Source of the DNA: PNNG01 sp046291695
GTDB lineage: Bacteria > Bacteroidota > Bacteroidia > UBA7662
Direction: 5' to 3'
Assembly: GCA_046291695.1 (NCBI GenBank)
Contig: JBKBSO010000010.1
Span: 62,001-126,000, forward strand
DNA: 64,000 bases
The notes beneath the pieces were generated by a model. The model made no database searches and was not told the DNA's origin. It saw only the letters and a list, made by a program, of their open reading frames with translations. The translations under genes were made by a program, and so were the position numbers. The number at the start of each line of letters is the position of its first letter. Positions within the stretch are counted from its first letter, which is position 1. Shown piece after piece: positions 33,815-42,751 of this stretch.

Positions 33815-34561
33815 TTAGCGCATCGAGGCAATGCGCACCCCGAAATTTACCTGGCTGAATTGCTGAAAATGAGTCCATTCGCTTTGCCCACTTCCTTTGC
33901 TCAAATACACGAATTGGTACATGCAAAAGAAATTCAAACTTGAGGATTTTCGGAAAGGCTGAAGCTCGATGCCCGATTCAACGATGCTTTGCCAGCGATT
34001 GCCGGCAATATCAAGCGCTGCGGTATGTTTTTTATTTCCAAGGCTAAAAATGCTTCCTCGGTGAAAAAGAGGGCCGCTTTGCGCACCCCCAACAATCCAT
34101 AATAAACTTCCGACCGGAACACGGGTGCTGAGCCCGGGTGAAAAGCTTAGGCCACTGATGGTAGTTCCGGTAATGGTGCCCATCAGCAGGCCTGGACGAA
34201 CCGAAGACGCACCTTCAGCATCGTTGTTTACGTAAATGTCTTGGGTACGCACCTCTGCTTCCCAATCGCTCAATGCTGCATGCCAGTTAATGCTAAGCCA
34301 ATCGTTGATGGCGTAATGGCGGCCTATATTTAAAGATGATTGCCTTTTCGCATGGATTTGCCGGGTTTTGTAGTAATTCCCGCTAACTGGATGAGCTCGC
34401 AGGAAGGCGGTGGTGGTTGGCCCCTCGCTATTTGTAGCCTGCCCTATTGAAGCGCTGAAGCTCCAACTTTTTTCAATCTTAGGTACCCCAAAAGAAGACT
34501 GTGCATGTGATGCACTTGCTGTTAACAGACAAATGATAGCGGTAAAAAGCTTGATTTTCAT
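33815..34561 (-). CDS. hypothetical outer membrane beta-barrel-like protein
   Basis: A 248-residue exported protein. A signal peptide (MKIKLFTAIICLLTASASHAQ) is followed by alternating beta strands such as 'WSFSASIGQATNSEG', 'SSLNIGRHYAINDWLSINWHAALSDWEAEV' and 'FCMYQFVYLSKG'. It ends with an aromatic-poor strand 'VNFGVRIASMR'. The pattern suggests a small outer membrane barrel, but no named family is recognised. It converges with def, 20 bases away. Confidence 0.7.
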   Translation of the reverse strand: MKIKLFTAIICLLTASASHAQSSFGVPKIEKSWSFSASIGQATNSEGPTTTAFLRAHPVSGNYYKTRQIHAKRQSSLNIGRHYAINDWLSINWHAALSDWEAEVRTQDIYVNNDAEGASSVRPGLLMGTITGTTISGLSFSPGLSTRVPVGSLLWIVGGAQSGPLFHRGSIFSLGNKKHTAALDIAGNRWQSIVESGIELQPFRKSSSLNFFCMYQFVYLSKGSGQSEWTHFQQFSQVNFGVRIASMR

Positions 34562-34740
34562 GGATTAGCCTTAATGTGCACCTAATGTAATGCTTATTTG
34601 TGATTCCAGTGTTAAGTCTCGCTGCCTTTTTTCTTCGGCCGCAGTTTTGATGCTACGGCTTCCCGGAAAGATTTTTTAAGAAGTACACAGAAAAGCTTTC
34701 CGCTTTTCATTCTTATCCTGCTATATTTGCATCCCGAAAC

Positions 34741-34814
34741 GGCGAGGTAGCTCAGTTGGTTAGAGCGCAGGATTCATAACCCTGAGGTCACGAGTTCAAT
34801 TCTCGTCCTCGCTA
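34741..34814 (+). tRNA. tRNA with CAT anticodon (tRNA-Met, or Ile2 if lysidine-modified)
   Basis: A 74-base tRNA. The acceptor GGCGAGG pairs with CCTCGCT (one G-U pair), discriminator A. The D arm is GCTCAGTTGGTTAGAGC, the anticodon loop TTCATAA with CAT at 34775-34777, and the T arm CGAGTTCAATTCTCG. The anticodon stem has an A-C apposition at its base next to the loop (A31, C39). CAT tRNAs can be elongator Met, initiator Met or Ile2. The first base pair G-U argues against a typical initiator mismatch, and the sequence looks like the elongator type. A terminator follows within ten bases. Confidence 0.93.
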
Positions 34815-34822
34815 CAAAGAGA

Positions 34823-34852
34823 AAAGTCGTCAGCAATGACGACTTTTTTTGT
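34823..34852 (+). terminator. intrinsic terminator of the tRNA gene
   Basis: AAAGTCGTCA-GCAA-TGACGACTTT is a perfect ten-base stem followed by further T residues, nine bases after the tRNA. Confidence 0.85.
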
Positions 34853-35023
34853 TATACCACTTTCGCTAATCCCCGTAAGCAAAGGAAGTAGAGATGAAGG
34901 TCAAAAACTGGGAGCTAGGTCAATAATTTAGTACTTCTAAAAAGGAAGAGCGCGCAATGGTCTGAGCTTTGCTTAGTAAAACCCCCAAAAGGGTGTCTGA
35001 AACGAACTAAACGATAGCTGTTT

Positions 35024-36103
35024 TTATTTTTTTTCGACGCTCACTCTAAAATATTCACCAACTGCGAATTTGAATTGTTCAATAAAAATTCGCTTAAATG
35101 CACTTAGGTTATTTTGCTCATAGAATATCAGCATTGCCTTTTTATAATCAGCAGCTTCGACGGTTCTGAATGAAATTGGGCAATAATGATGCGTAATTAA
35201 AATGCCATTTGCTACAATTCTGGCAACCCTTTTGTTTCCATCCATAAAGGCTTGAATATAGCTTAGCAAGACCAGCACCAGCAATGCCTTTTCAAACACA
35301 TTTTTTTTACTGTTGATTAGGCTGCAAGCATCCTGTAAGGAATCTCTTATTTGATGCTCATTATCTAATGGTATGTAATCCGTTCCACCGATGCGCACTA
35401 ATTCCTTACGCAAATTTCGTTGCACATCAAGTTTCTCAACGAGCATGCTATGTATATCCTCAATGTCTCGAATTTTCAGCGCTTCAAAAAACCCGGGATT
35501 TTGCAATAAAAAATCAATAGCTTTTTTATGGTTCAAGAGCATGATTGCTTCTTCGACCGTTTTGCCTTTTGCCGTTTGTTGTTCCTTCAAAAGTCTTTCC
35601 GTATCTAGCAAACTATAGGTGTTACCTTCAATTTGAGAAGATTTCCATGTTAAATCGACAGATAATCGCTCCAGCTCCATTTGATATACGGCCGGTGATA
35701 GTTTACTAATATTTTCTTCATATTGTTTTTGCAAACTTTGTAATACTTCCATTTCGGTATCCGTAAATAATCGAACCCCTGCTATTGATTCCATGAAATC
35801 AAAATTGAAACGGTTTTTGATTTTCCTGTTTTCAGAGCTGAAATATTCATCCATATCAATTGGATAGATAAACAGGTATTCAGGCGTTAAGGAGTATTTT
35901 AATCCTTTTCCTTTACCAGAACTCGTAACAAGATTCATTTTTACGAATTCACCACCAAGTCGTCTTTTCACCGTACTGAGCGACATGGAGAAATTTGGGT
36001 CCAAGTTCACCAGTCCTGCATGTATTTCAGGCGCTGAGATTTTGGGATTATCTTTCAAATAGGTCAGTATCATCTTTTCCGCGCTGTTCATCTTGTTAAT
36101 CAT
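35024..36103 (-). CDS. Fic-domain protein with N-terminal winged helix; catalytic His position is Gln
   Basis: A 359-residue protein. Residues 1-75 form a winged-helix-like domain (PKISAPEIHAGL, SMSLSTVKRRLGGEFVKM). The Fic core covers about 150-330. The inhibitory helix motif is S155-S-Q-I-E159-G-N. The active-site loop reads Q284-A-F-M-D-G-N-K-R292, where the family expects HxFx(D/E)GN(G/K)R. The codon is CAA, one change from histidine. The anion-binding GNKR part is kept, so nucleotide binding may persist while AMP transfer should be lost or weak. The gene is AT-richer than its neighbours and has no partner antitoxin gene. Four CGGTCA repeats overlap its promoter, suggesting self-regulation through the winged helix. 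Confidence 0.88.
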   Translation of the reverse strand: MINKMNSAEKMILTYLKDNPKISAPEIHAGLVNLDPNFSMSLSTVKRRLGGEFVKMNLVTSSGKGKGLKYSLTPEYLFIYPIDMDEYFSSENRKIKNRFNFDFMESIAGVRLFTDTEMEVLQSLQKQYEENISKLSPAVYQMELERLSVDLTWKSSQIEGNTYSLLDTERLLKEQQTAKGKTVEEAIMLLNHKKAIDFLLQNPGFFEALKIRDIEDIHSMLVEKLDVQRNLRKELVRIGGTDYIPLDNEHQIRDSLQDACSLINSKKNVFEKALLVLVLLSYIQAFMDGNKRVARIVANGILITHHYCPISFRTVEAADYKKAMLIFYEQNNLSAFKRIFIEQFKFAVGEYFRVSVEKK

Positions 36104-36107
36104 TTAT

Positions 36108-36220
36108 CGGTCAAATTGATGTGTTTTTTCGGTCAAATGTAAGCATTTAATGATAAATAACACCAATGCATGACCGTTATTGTTCTTATCGGTCATTTTG
36201 GTTTGTTTTTTCGGTCAAAT
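36108..36220. promoter_or_regulatory. repeated CGGTCAAAT operator-like sites and promoter upstream of the Fic gene
   Basis: CGGTCA sites start at 36108, 36130, 36190 and 36212. They form two pairs with exactly 22-base spacing, 82 bases apart (36108 to 36190). The pairs share a TTTTTT tract before the second site. An inverted copy (ATGACCG) lies at 36170-36176. On the minus strand the second site overlaps a perfect -7 box, TACATTTG (36134-36141), with a TTG 22 bases further upstream (36164-36166). The arrangement looks like an operator for a dimeric regulator. The remaining gap to 36517 holds no gene that I can support. Confidence 0.6.
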
Positions 36221-36517
36221 TAAACCTAAATTGACTGCTAAATGGCATTCGGTTGAACGGAATAACGCTAAGTCCTTTTCGTTCACAGTAAATGGTTCGA
36301 AGCATTTAAATAACCACCATTCAACCACCAGCTCATTCCCTCGTTGTAACTAAGAAATTTGCGGTATCCTCGCTTCAAAAAGGTGGACTCAGACCGTTCT
36401 TTTTGCCATCTCAAGCACAGATTTACTTGGCCAGTAGGAACTAATGGGCGCTTGTAGCAGGTGAAATGCTTCAAAGCCGAATTTACTTACTAACTTACAA
36501 GAAACTAAACTATACCC

Positions 36518-36853
36518 ATGGAAAATTACAACACCTTAGTACAAATGGCCATCGCCATATCAGTTGCTTATGTATGGATTTTTAGATTCCATAACGTAGA
36601 AAAGGAGTTTAACCAGTTTGGATTGAGTGTTACGGTGCGGAGCTTTGTCGGCGCCGCTAAAACCGCTTTGGCAACTTTGCTTTTAGTGGGCATTTGGTAC
36701 CCTGAATTTATTATGATTCCCGCAGCGCTCATGGGCTTTTTTATGGTGTCGGCGCAATATTTTCACTTCAAGGCCAAAAATCCTTTTCAACAACGTTTGC
36801 CTTCGCTCATCCTTTTGCTTCTATGTTTGTTCTTAGTAGGAACAGCACTTTAG
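36518..36853 (+). CDS. DoxX-like membrane protein 1
   Basis: A 111-residue membrane protein with four hydrophobic segments. 'AYVWIFRFHNVEKEFNQFGLSVTVRSFVGAAKTALATLLLVGIW' is characteristic of the small DoxX-like family. The second gene of the pair begins ten bases after its stop and encodes a relative of the same length and layout. Functions of these small DoxX proteins are largely unknown. Confidence 0.82.
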   Translation: MENYNTLVQMAIAISVAYVWIFRFHNVEKEFNQFGLSVTVRSFVGAAKTALATLLLVGIWYPEFIMIPAALMGFFMVSAQYFHFKAKNPFQQRLPSLILLLLCLFLVGTAL

Positions 36854-36863
36854 CAACTTCAAC

Positions 36864-37199
36864 ATGACCATCAACACTTTTTTGGCGTTCCTGTCAAGCG
36901 GAGCATTCTTTATCTATGGTATTTCTTACTTCGTAACGCCGCATATGAAGGAGGAATTTAAACGGTTTGGCTTAGAAAAGCTCGGCTTGATGACCATTAT
37001 TTTGGAGTTTGCGGGGGCGGCGGGGCTTTTGGTGGGACTGATCTTCAATCCTTTGCTTATTTTTTCGTCTATGGGTTTGGCCTTGTTGATGTTTGCGGCT
37101 TTGGTGGTGCGGGTGCAGCGCAGAGACAGCTTATGGATTTCGTTGCCAGCCCTGTTTTTAATGTTTTTGAATGCCTACATCTGCTGGGCGGCTATTTAA
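36864..37199 (+). CDS. DoxX-like membrane protein 2
   Basis: A 111-residue membrane protein, paralogous in layout to the preceding gene. It shares 'YGISYFVTPHMKEEFKRFGLEKLGLMTIILEFAGAAGLLVGLIFNP' with the 'EFxRFGL..........E..GA..LL.GL...P' pattern of DoxX-like proteins. Four membrane segments are visible. Tandem arrangement suggests that the two form a heteromer. Confidence 0.82.
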   Translation: MTINTFLAFLSSGAFFIYGISYFVTPHMKEEFKRFGLEKLGLMTIILEFAGAAGLLVGLIFNPLLIFSSMGLALLMFAALVVRVQRRDSLWISLPALFLMFLNAYICWAAI

Positions 37200-37276
37200 G
37201 AACGCGCATTTGGGTGTTTGTTGGCCTCGTTTTTTTCTGGTAAGGCAGGGCTTGGTGCAGACCGATACTTTGCCGG

Positions 37277-38233
37277 TTATATGCTAACCGCTCGCTGCAA
37301 ACGGTCGTTGATGGCGCGGCCAAGCCCGTGTTCGGGCATGCGTTCTACCCGTATGAGGGCATAATCACTTTTGTCGAGTTCACGTAATAAGCCAAATAAA
37401 CGCCCGGCAGCTTCAGCCAAATCGCCTTTGGCCGACAGCAAAAACTGGTGTTGGGGGTCTTCACCGGGCCAAAACGTATTGAAGCGTATGCGTGCAATCT
37501 GTGTCGGATCAATGTCGCTGGCGTCGAGCGGACTAGCTTCCCACACCATTTTTTTTGCGGGTGCATAATGTTTGAGCAACATGCCCGGGGCTTTGGGGTT
37601 CGAGCTACTGCCCTGAACTTCGAGGCTTTGCCCCAAAGCTTCTTCCAGACTTTCGAGCGATAAGCCTCCCAAGCGCAACACCTTCGGCTGCTTGGTGCTA
37701 AAATCAATGATGGTACTTTCGAGCCCAACTTCGCAAGGCCCCCCATCGAGGATGTAGCCGATTTTTTCGCCCAATTGTTCGGCAACATGCCAAGCCGTGG
37801 TGGGGCTTACGTAGCCAAAAGGATTGGCGCTCGGAGCAGCCAGGGGAAAGTCGAGCAAATCAAGCAAGCCCAAACTAAGCGGATGGCGAGGTATGCGGAT
37901 GCCTACCGTGGGATGCCCGGCTGTAACAATATCGGGGATAATGGCTTTTTTCGGCAAAATGAAGGTTAGTGGCCCGGGACAAAAGCGATTGGCTAACCGG
38001 CCTGCAGCTTCAGGAATACGGTCACAATACAATTCGGCTACCGAAAAATCGGGCAGGTGCACAATCAGCGGGTCGAAGGAAGGACGTTGTTTGGCTTCGA
38101 AAATACCAGCCACCGCCACGGGGTCGAGCGCATTGGCCGCCAATCCATACACGGTTTCCGTAGGAATGGCCACCAAGCCGCCCGAACACAAGTAGGCTAC
38201 CGCTTTGGCTATGTCGGTTCCGATTTCTGCCAT
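37277..38233 (-). CDS. L-threonylcarbamoyladenylate synthase (Sua5/YciO/YrdC family)
   Basis: About 318 residues from the ATG at 38233 (MAEIGTDIAKAVAYLCSGGLVAIPTETVYGLAANALD). Longer in-frame starts would overlap the divergent lipoprotein gene. It catalyses the first step of tRNA t6A modification, making threonylcarbamoyl-AMP from threonine, bicarbonate and ATP. The YrdC domain covers about residues 10-190, with KQRPSFDPLIVH and PSANPFG. A C-terminal Sua5 domain follows after a linker (PGMLLKHYAP). The two-domain length fits the Sua5 form rather than the short TsaC. Confidence 0.93.
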   Translation of the reverse strand: MAEIGTDIAKAVAYLCSGGLVAIPTETVYGLAANALDPVAVAGIFEAKQRPSFDPLIVHLPDFSVAELYCDRIPEAAGRLANRFCPGPLTFILPKKAIIPDIVTAGHPTVGIRIPRHPLSLGLLDLLDFPLAAPSANPFGYVSPTTAWHVAEQLGEKIGYILDGGPCEVGLESTIIDFSTKQPKVLRLGGLSLESLEEALGQSLEVQGSSSNPKAPGMLLKHYAPAKKMVWEASPLDASDIDPTQIARIRFNTFWPGEDPQHQFLLSAKGDLAEAAGRLFGLLRELDKSDYALIRVERMPEHGLGRAINDRLQRAVSI

Positions 38234-38264
38234 GACACAAAAGTAGCTGCTGGCTGACATTTTT

Positions 38265-38295
38265 TTGGCAATTTGTCGCTTTAGGTCTATTTTTA
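38265..38295 (+). promoter_or_regulatory. possible promoter of the lipoprotein gene at 38313
   Basis: A TTG (38265-38267) and TATTTTTA (38288-38295) are 20 bases apart. The -7 box has one mismatch to TAnnTTTG. The start would lie about ten bases before the ATG. Confidence 0.4.
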
Positions 38296-38312
38296 GAATC
38301 TGAAACTGTTGT

Positions 38313-38816
38313 ATGTGTCGAAAGTATGGCCGTATAGGCCTGTTAAGTCTCTTGGTTTGGAGTGCATTTTCCTGTAGTCGCAAGCAAGCCTTGGAAGCAG
38401 CTCAAGCAGCCCCTGAAAATTTAGAGCCTTACGTACACATGATGTCCGACAAAGTGCCGGGTCCGGTATTCGAAATCAAATCAACCGCCGCTGAAATACG
38501 CAATGGCCGCCTAAACCTGGTTTTGGTATCCGAAAGCGGTAGCATGATTCAGATAAACGATTTGCCGCAGGCCGAAATTAGCAAGGGCACCAAATCCGGC
38601 GAGCTCTTTCGGCTCGTATATATGCCGGGGGGTATGCAGCCCGCTTGTGTAGGGCAAAATCCTCAACTGAATGAAATGAAATTAAGCCATCTTCCCGATG
38701 GCCGTTGGCGCGTAAAAGGGAATGGACAAGTGCAATGTAGCGGCAATAAAAAAATGCTTACCTGGCAGTTCCTCTTCGAAATGCCTGAGCCTGAGTTTAC
38801 TGCACCGAACAATTAA
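38313..38816 (+). CDS. hypothetical lipoprotein
   Basis: A 167-residue lipoprotein (lipobox SAFSC, cysteine 21). The mature part is a small beta-rich domain with two cysteines ('MQPACVGQNPQ', 'VQCSGNKKMLTW') that could form a disulfide. No family is recognised. It precedes the S8 protease gene by 25 bases on the same strand, and may be co-transcribed with it. Confidence 0.72.
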   Translation: MCRKYGRIGLLSLLVWSAFSCSRKQALEAAQAAPENLEPYVHMMSDKVPGPVFEIKSTAAEIRNGRLNLVLVSESGSMIQINDLPQAEISKGTKSGELFRLVYMPGGMQPACVGQNPQLNEMKLSHLPDGRWRVKGNGQVQCSGNKKMLTWQFLFEMPEPEFTAPNN

Positions 38817-38841
38817 GAGTGAAAATACGTTTACAAATCAT

Positions 38842-41800
38842 ATGAAGAAGTTGTTGGTTTTGACGGCCATGTTGATTGGCCTGTCGTTTTGGGGTTTCGC
38901 ACAAGTGAATATGCCTGCGCTTTTACAATTGCAAGAGCAATTACAAGCCGATTTTGAAAAAGAAAAGGCCGAATTACGCGCATGGGCTAAAGCCCGCAAA
39001 TTACCCCTACGTTTTACCGATCAGGAAGGTCGCGAAGTAGAATTGATGGGTGTTGACGAAACCGGTATGCCGATATATTATATGACCAATAATGTGGTGG
39101 CCGCCCACAGCACTTCTACCTCAAGGGTTTGGACCGGCGGATTGCTGGGATATAACCTCAACGGGCAAGGCATGACGGTAGGCGAATGGGATGGAGGCGC
39201 AACCCGCCTAACCCACCAGGAGCTGGTTGGCCGTGCCATTCAGGTTGATGGTGCCACCACCCTGAGTAACCATGCTACCCATGTGGCGGGTACGCTCATT
39301 GCAGCAGGCGTACAACCTAATGCCCGGGGAATGGCCTGGCAGGCTAACCTGGCCACCCACGATTGGAATAACGACACCAACGAAATGAACGCCGCTGCCC
39401 AAAATGGGCTGCTGGTATCTAATCACAGCTATGGGCAAATTGCGGGCTGGAACAACAGCAATGGCAGCTGGTACTGGTATGGCAACCCGGCCATAAGCCC
39501 TACACTCGATTGGAATTTTGGCTTTTACAACAGCAAGGCCCGCGATTGGGACGTGGTTTCCCGAAATAACCCGTTCTATCTTATTGTAAAGTCGGCCGGC
39601 AATAACCGCAATCAGGGGCCAAATCCCGGCACTACGCATTTTGTGCGTAATGCCAGTGGTACCTGGGTAAGCAGTACCGATGTGCGTCCACGTTCAGGCC
39701 CTTACGATTGCCTACCTACCTATTCGGTGGCCAAAAATATACTTACGGTGGGTGCCGTTAACGACCTGCCCAATGGCTGGCAATCAGCTGCAGGGGTGAG
39801 CATGTCGAGCTTTAGCAGCTGGGGACCTACCGATGATGGCCGCATCAAACCCGATATCGTTGGCAATGGGGTGGGCTTGTATTCAAGCTATTCGGGCTCC
39901 AACACCCAATACAGCTCCATCAGCGGCACCAGCATGTCGGGGCCCAATGTAGCCGGTAGCCTGATCTTACTGCAACAGCATTACCAGGAAGTGCGCGGCC
40001 AGTTCATGCGCTCCGCTACCCTCAAAGCGCTGGCCATTCACACCGCCGATGAAGCTGGCCCCGACCCTGGTCCTGATTATATGTTTGGCTGGGGCATGAT
40101 GAATACCGCCAAAGCTGTTCAGTTGATCGATAATTCTGACGGAGAGTCGTTACTCGAAGAGCATATACTCGAAAATGGGAATGAAATAACGGTTCATGCC
40201 TTTCATCCCCAGGCAGGAACGCTAAAGGTGAGCATTGCCTGGACCGACCCTGCATCTACTCCACCACCGGCTTCGCTGAATAATCGCACACCATTGCTGG
40301 TTAATGACTTGGATTTACGCTTGGTGCACCTGCCTACAGGCATTTCGTACGCTCCCTGGATCCTCGATCCCGACAATCCTTCGGCGGCGGCCAACCGTGG
40401 CGATAATATCCGCGATAATGTGGAGCAAGTGTATGTCGAAAATGCACCTCCGGGCGATTATGCCATACGCATCAGCCATAAAGGCAATTTGCAAGGTGGA
40501 AATGCGCAACATTTTGGACTGGTAGCTAGCGGCTTGGTTAAAGGAATCCAGGCAAACTTTGTGGCAGATAAGCCAATTAGCTGTGGCCCCGATAGCATCC
40601 AGTTCACCAACCTGAGCGGAGGCGCCAGCCAGTTCCTATGGAGTTTTCCAGGTGGTACACCAAGCACCGATACTTCGGTAAATCCGCGGGTATTTTATGC
40701 CAATCCGGGCGTGTATGAAGTGAGTTTGCGTGTAACAGGTGCCCAGGGAAGCGATAGCCTCACGCGTTTTGGCTTTATCAGGATTGGGGTAGGAGCACCA
40801 CTGCCATTTTTCGAGGATTTTGAAAGCGGTGAACCCACTACTCGCGGTTGGAGTATCGAAAATCCCGACAGCGCCACCAGCTGGGAGTTGTTTACTACAG
40901 GGGGAACCAGTCCGGGTAACCAATCTATGCGCATGAATTTTTACAGCTACAATGCGGTAGGGCAGCGCGACCGGCTAACCAGTCCGGCCCTCAGCTTTAT
41001 CGGCATGGATTCGGTACGCCTGAGTTTTCAGCATGCCTACCGAGCTTACAGTGCCAACAATAGCGATTCATTAATCATTAAGGTTTCCAATGATTGTGGA
41101 CTTAGCTGGAACCGGGTGCTGTCGGTGGGTGGGCCTACTTTGGCAACCCTGGCCAACAGCACCTCCAACTTTGCGCCTACCCTCAGCAGCAGTTGGTGTG
41201 GTAATGGCAATAACCTGGCTTGTTTTGACCTGGATTTGTCGGCCTATTCGGGCGATAGCCTGGTATATGTTCAGTTTGAAGCCTGGAATGGTTATGGCAA
41301 CAATCTGTATATTGATAATATTCAGGTAGTGGGTAGTCCAAATGTAGCACCCATCGCCGATTTCCGTTCGAGCGCCAGTCGTATTTGTGCAGGAGGGCAG
41401 CTGCAGTTTTTTGATCAAAGTAACTTTTTACCCAATAGCTACTTATGGTCGTTTGCAGGAGGCACCCCAGCCAGCTCCACCGATGCCAACCCGGTGGTGA
41501 GCTATGCTACTCCCGGCACTTATTCGGTGCAATTGATTGTACAAAATCAGATAGGCAACGATACTTTGCTCATGCCGGCTGCAGTGGTGGTGGATTCTAT
41601 TCCTTCGGTAAGCTTGGCACCCCTGGCGGCCATGTGCAGTACTGATGGTATCCTGAATCTTACGGCTGGCTCCCCAACCGGAGGGTATTATGCCGGAAAT
41701 GGGGTTGTGGGTACTGATCAGTTCGACCCAGCGCTTGCTGGTGCAGGACTCCACGACATTACCTACACCTTTACAGGGCCAAATGGTTGCGAAGCTACGG

Positions 41801-42741
41801 CCACACAACAAATCATGGTGACCAATACCCCGGCTCCTGTTTTTGGACTGGTATTGCCACAATGTGTCGATAACGCGGCCTACACCCTCGTAGAAGGCCA
41901 GCCTGCCGGAGGTACTTACAGCGGGCCAGGCATTGTGGGGGGCAGTCAGTTCGATCCGGCTTTGGCCGGTGTAGGCACGCACCTCATCACCTACACCATC
42001 AACGATAATGGTTGCGTGGGTGCTGCCACGCGCAGCATTACGGTTACCGATGCACCTCAGGCCAGTATTAACAGCATACCACCTGTTTGTACAGGGCAGG
42101 GTACCATTTTGCTGGTGGGGCAGCCCATCGCCGGGCTCTTCAGCGGACCGGGCGTTGCCTTTGGGGTGTTTAACCCTACAGTGGCTGGTCCGGGTATCCA
42201 CACCATTACCTATTTGGTCGATGTGAATGGCTGCAGCAGCACCGCACAAATTCAGGTGGAGGTAGGGGCAACACCTGCCCGTCCGATCATTAGTTTGCAA
42301 GGCGGCGACTTGGTGTCGAGTGCGCCCGATAGCAACCAGTGGTATCGCGATGGTCAGCTTATCGCCGGTGCTACAGCCATGAGTTACACCCCTACCCAAA
42401 CCGGCACCTATCAGGTCCGCCAGTTGGCAGGGAACTGCCCTTCGCAGCTTTCAGAAGGTGTTGAAGTGAGTCAGGTTGGGGTACAAAGCCTGGCCGATGG
42501 CGGCATACAAATGTATCCAAATCCTTCGGCGGGTAGTTTGATGTTGCGTTGGGATGCAGGCAGCATCACTGCCCGAGCGTTGCAAATTCGTTCGGCACTC
42601 GGACAAGTGGTTCATCGTCAGCAAATTCTCGAGGGCGAGAGCATTTCCTTGCAATTAAATCATTTGCAGGATGGGTTATACACCGTTGAGTTAATAGGGA
42701 CCGATCGAATTTTCAGCGGAAGGCTTATATTGCATCGTTAA
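38842..42741 (+). CDS. secreted S8 (subtilisin-type) serine protease with adhesin, PKD and T9SS domains
   Basis: A 1299-residue exported protease starting at the ATG at 38842 (signal peptide MKKLLVLTAMLIGLSFWGFAQ). The S8 domain has catalytic D117 (GEWDGG), H144 (NHATHVAG) and S364 (SGTSMSGPNVAG). A PKD domain follows near 'FTNLSGGASQFLWSFPGG'. Then comes a cleaved-adhesin-like domain (FFEDFESGEPTTRGWSI) and a second PKD (FFDQSNFLPNSYLWSFAGG). Three 40-residue GG.Y.G.G repeats (about 41640-42250) come next. The T9SS type A sorting domain ends it (MYPNPSAGSLMLRWD). It is a large surface or released protease. The M43 protease gene begins ten bases after it. Confidence 0.95.
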   Translation: MKKLLVLTAMLIGLSFWGFAQVNMPALLQLQEQLQADFEKEKAELRAWAKARKLPLRFTDQEGREVELMGVDETGMPIYYMTNNVVAAHSTSTSRVWTGGLLGYNLNGQGMTVGEWDGGATRLTHQELVGRAIQVDGATTLSNHATHVAGTLIAAGVQPNARGMAWQANLATHDWNNDTNEMNAAAQNGLLVSNHSYGQIAGWNNSNGSWYWYGNPAISPTLDWNFGFYNSKARDWDVVSRNNPFYLIVKSAGNNRNQGPNPGTTHFVRNASGTWVSSTDVRPRSGPYDCLPTYSVAKNILTVGAVNDLPNGWQSAAGVSMSSFSSWGPTDDGRIKPDIVGNGVGLYSSYSGSNTQYSSISGTSMSGPNVAGSLILLQQHYQEVRGQFMRSATLKALAIHTADEAGPDPGPDYMFGWGMMNTAKAVQLIDNSDGESLLEEHILENGNEITVHAFHPQAGTLKVSIAWTDPASTPPPASLNNRTPLLVNDLDLRLVHLPTGISYAPWILDPDNPSAAANRGDNIRDNVEQVYVENAPPGDYAIRISHKGNLQGGNAQHFGLVASGLVKGIQANFVADKPISCGPDSIQFTNLSGGASQFLWSFPGGTPSTDTSVNPRVFYANPGVYEVSLRVTGAQGSDSLTRFGFIRIGVGAPLPFFEDFESGEPTTRGWSIENPDSATSWELFTTGGTSPGNQSMRMNFYSYNAVGQRDRLTSPALSFIGMDSVRLSFQHAYRAYSANNSDSLIIKVSNDCGLSWNRVLSVGGPTLATLANSTSNFAPTLSSSWCGNGNNLACFDLDLSAYSGDSLVYVQFEAWNGYGNNLYIDNIQVVGSPNVAPIADFRSSASRICAGGQLQFFDQSNFLPNSYLWSFAGGTPASSTDANPVVSYATPGTYSVQLIVQNQIGNDTLLMPAAVVVDSIPSVSLAPLAAMCSTDGILNLTAGSPTGGYYAGNGVVGTDQFDPALAGAGLHDITYTFTGPNGCEATATQQIMVTNTPAPVFGLVLPQCVDNAAYTLVEGQPAGGTYSGPGIVGGSQFDPALAGVGTHLITYTINDNGCVGAATRSITVTDAPQASINSIPPVCTGQGTILLVGQPIAGLFSGPGVAFGVFNPTVAGPGIHTITYLVDVNGCSSTAQIQVEVGATPARPIISLQGGDLVSSAPDSNQWYRDGQLIAGATAMSYTPTQTGTYQVRQLAGNCPSQLSEGVEVSQVGVQSLADGGIQMYPNPSAGSLMLRWDAGSITARALQIRSALGQVVHRQQILEGESISLQLNHLQDGLYTVELIGTDRIFSGRLILHR

Positions 42742-42751
42742 TCAGTAACGC

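Noticed and set aside
36283..36474. 63-codon open frame on the minus strand between Fic and DoxX genes
   Set aside because: No motif and no promoter. Composition is that of intergenic DNA.
36518..37199. Toxin-antitoxin partner for the Fic gene
   Set aside because: The next genes are DoxX-like membrane proteins on the opposite strand, and the Fic protein already carries its own inhibitory helix motif.
41443..42399. 318-codon open frame on the minus strand
   Set aside because: It lies opposite the S8 protease repeats, has no recognisable protein features, and the + strand frame is well supported. It is a shadow of biased codon use.
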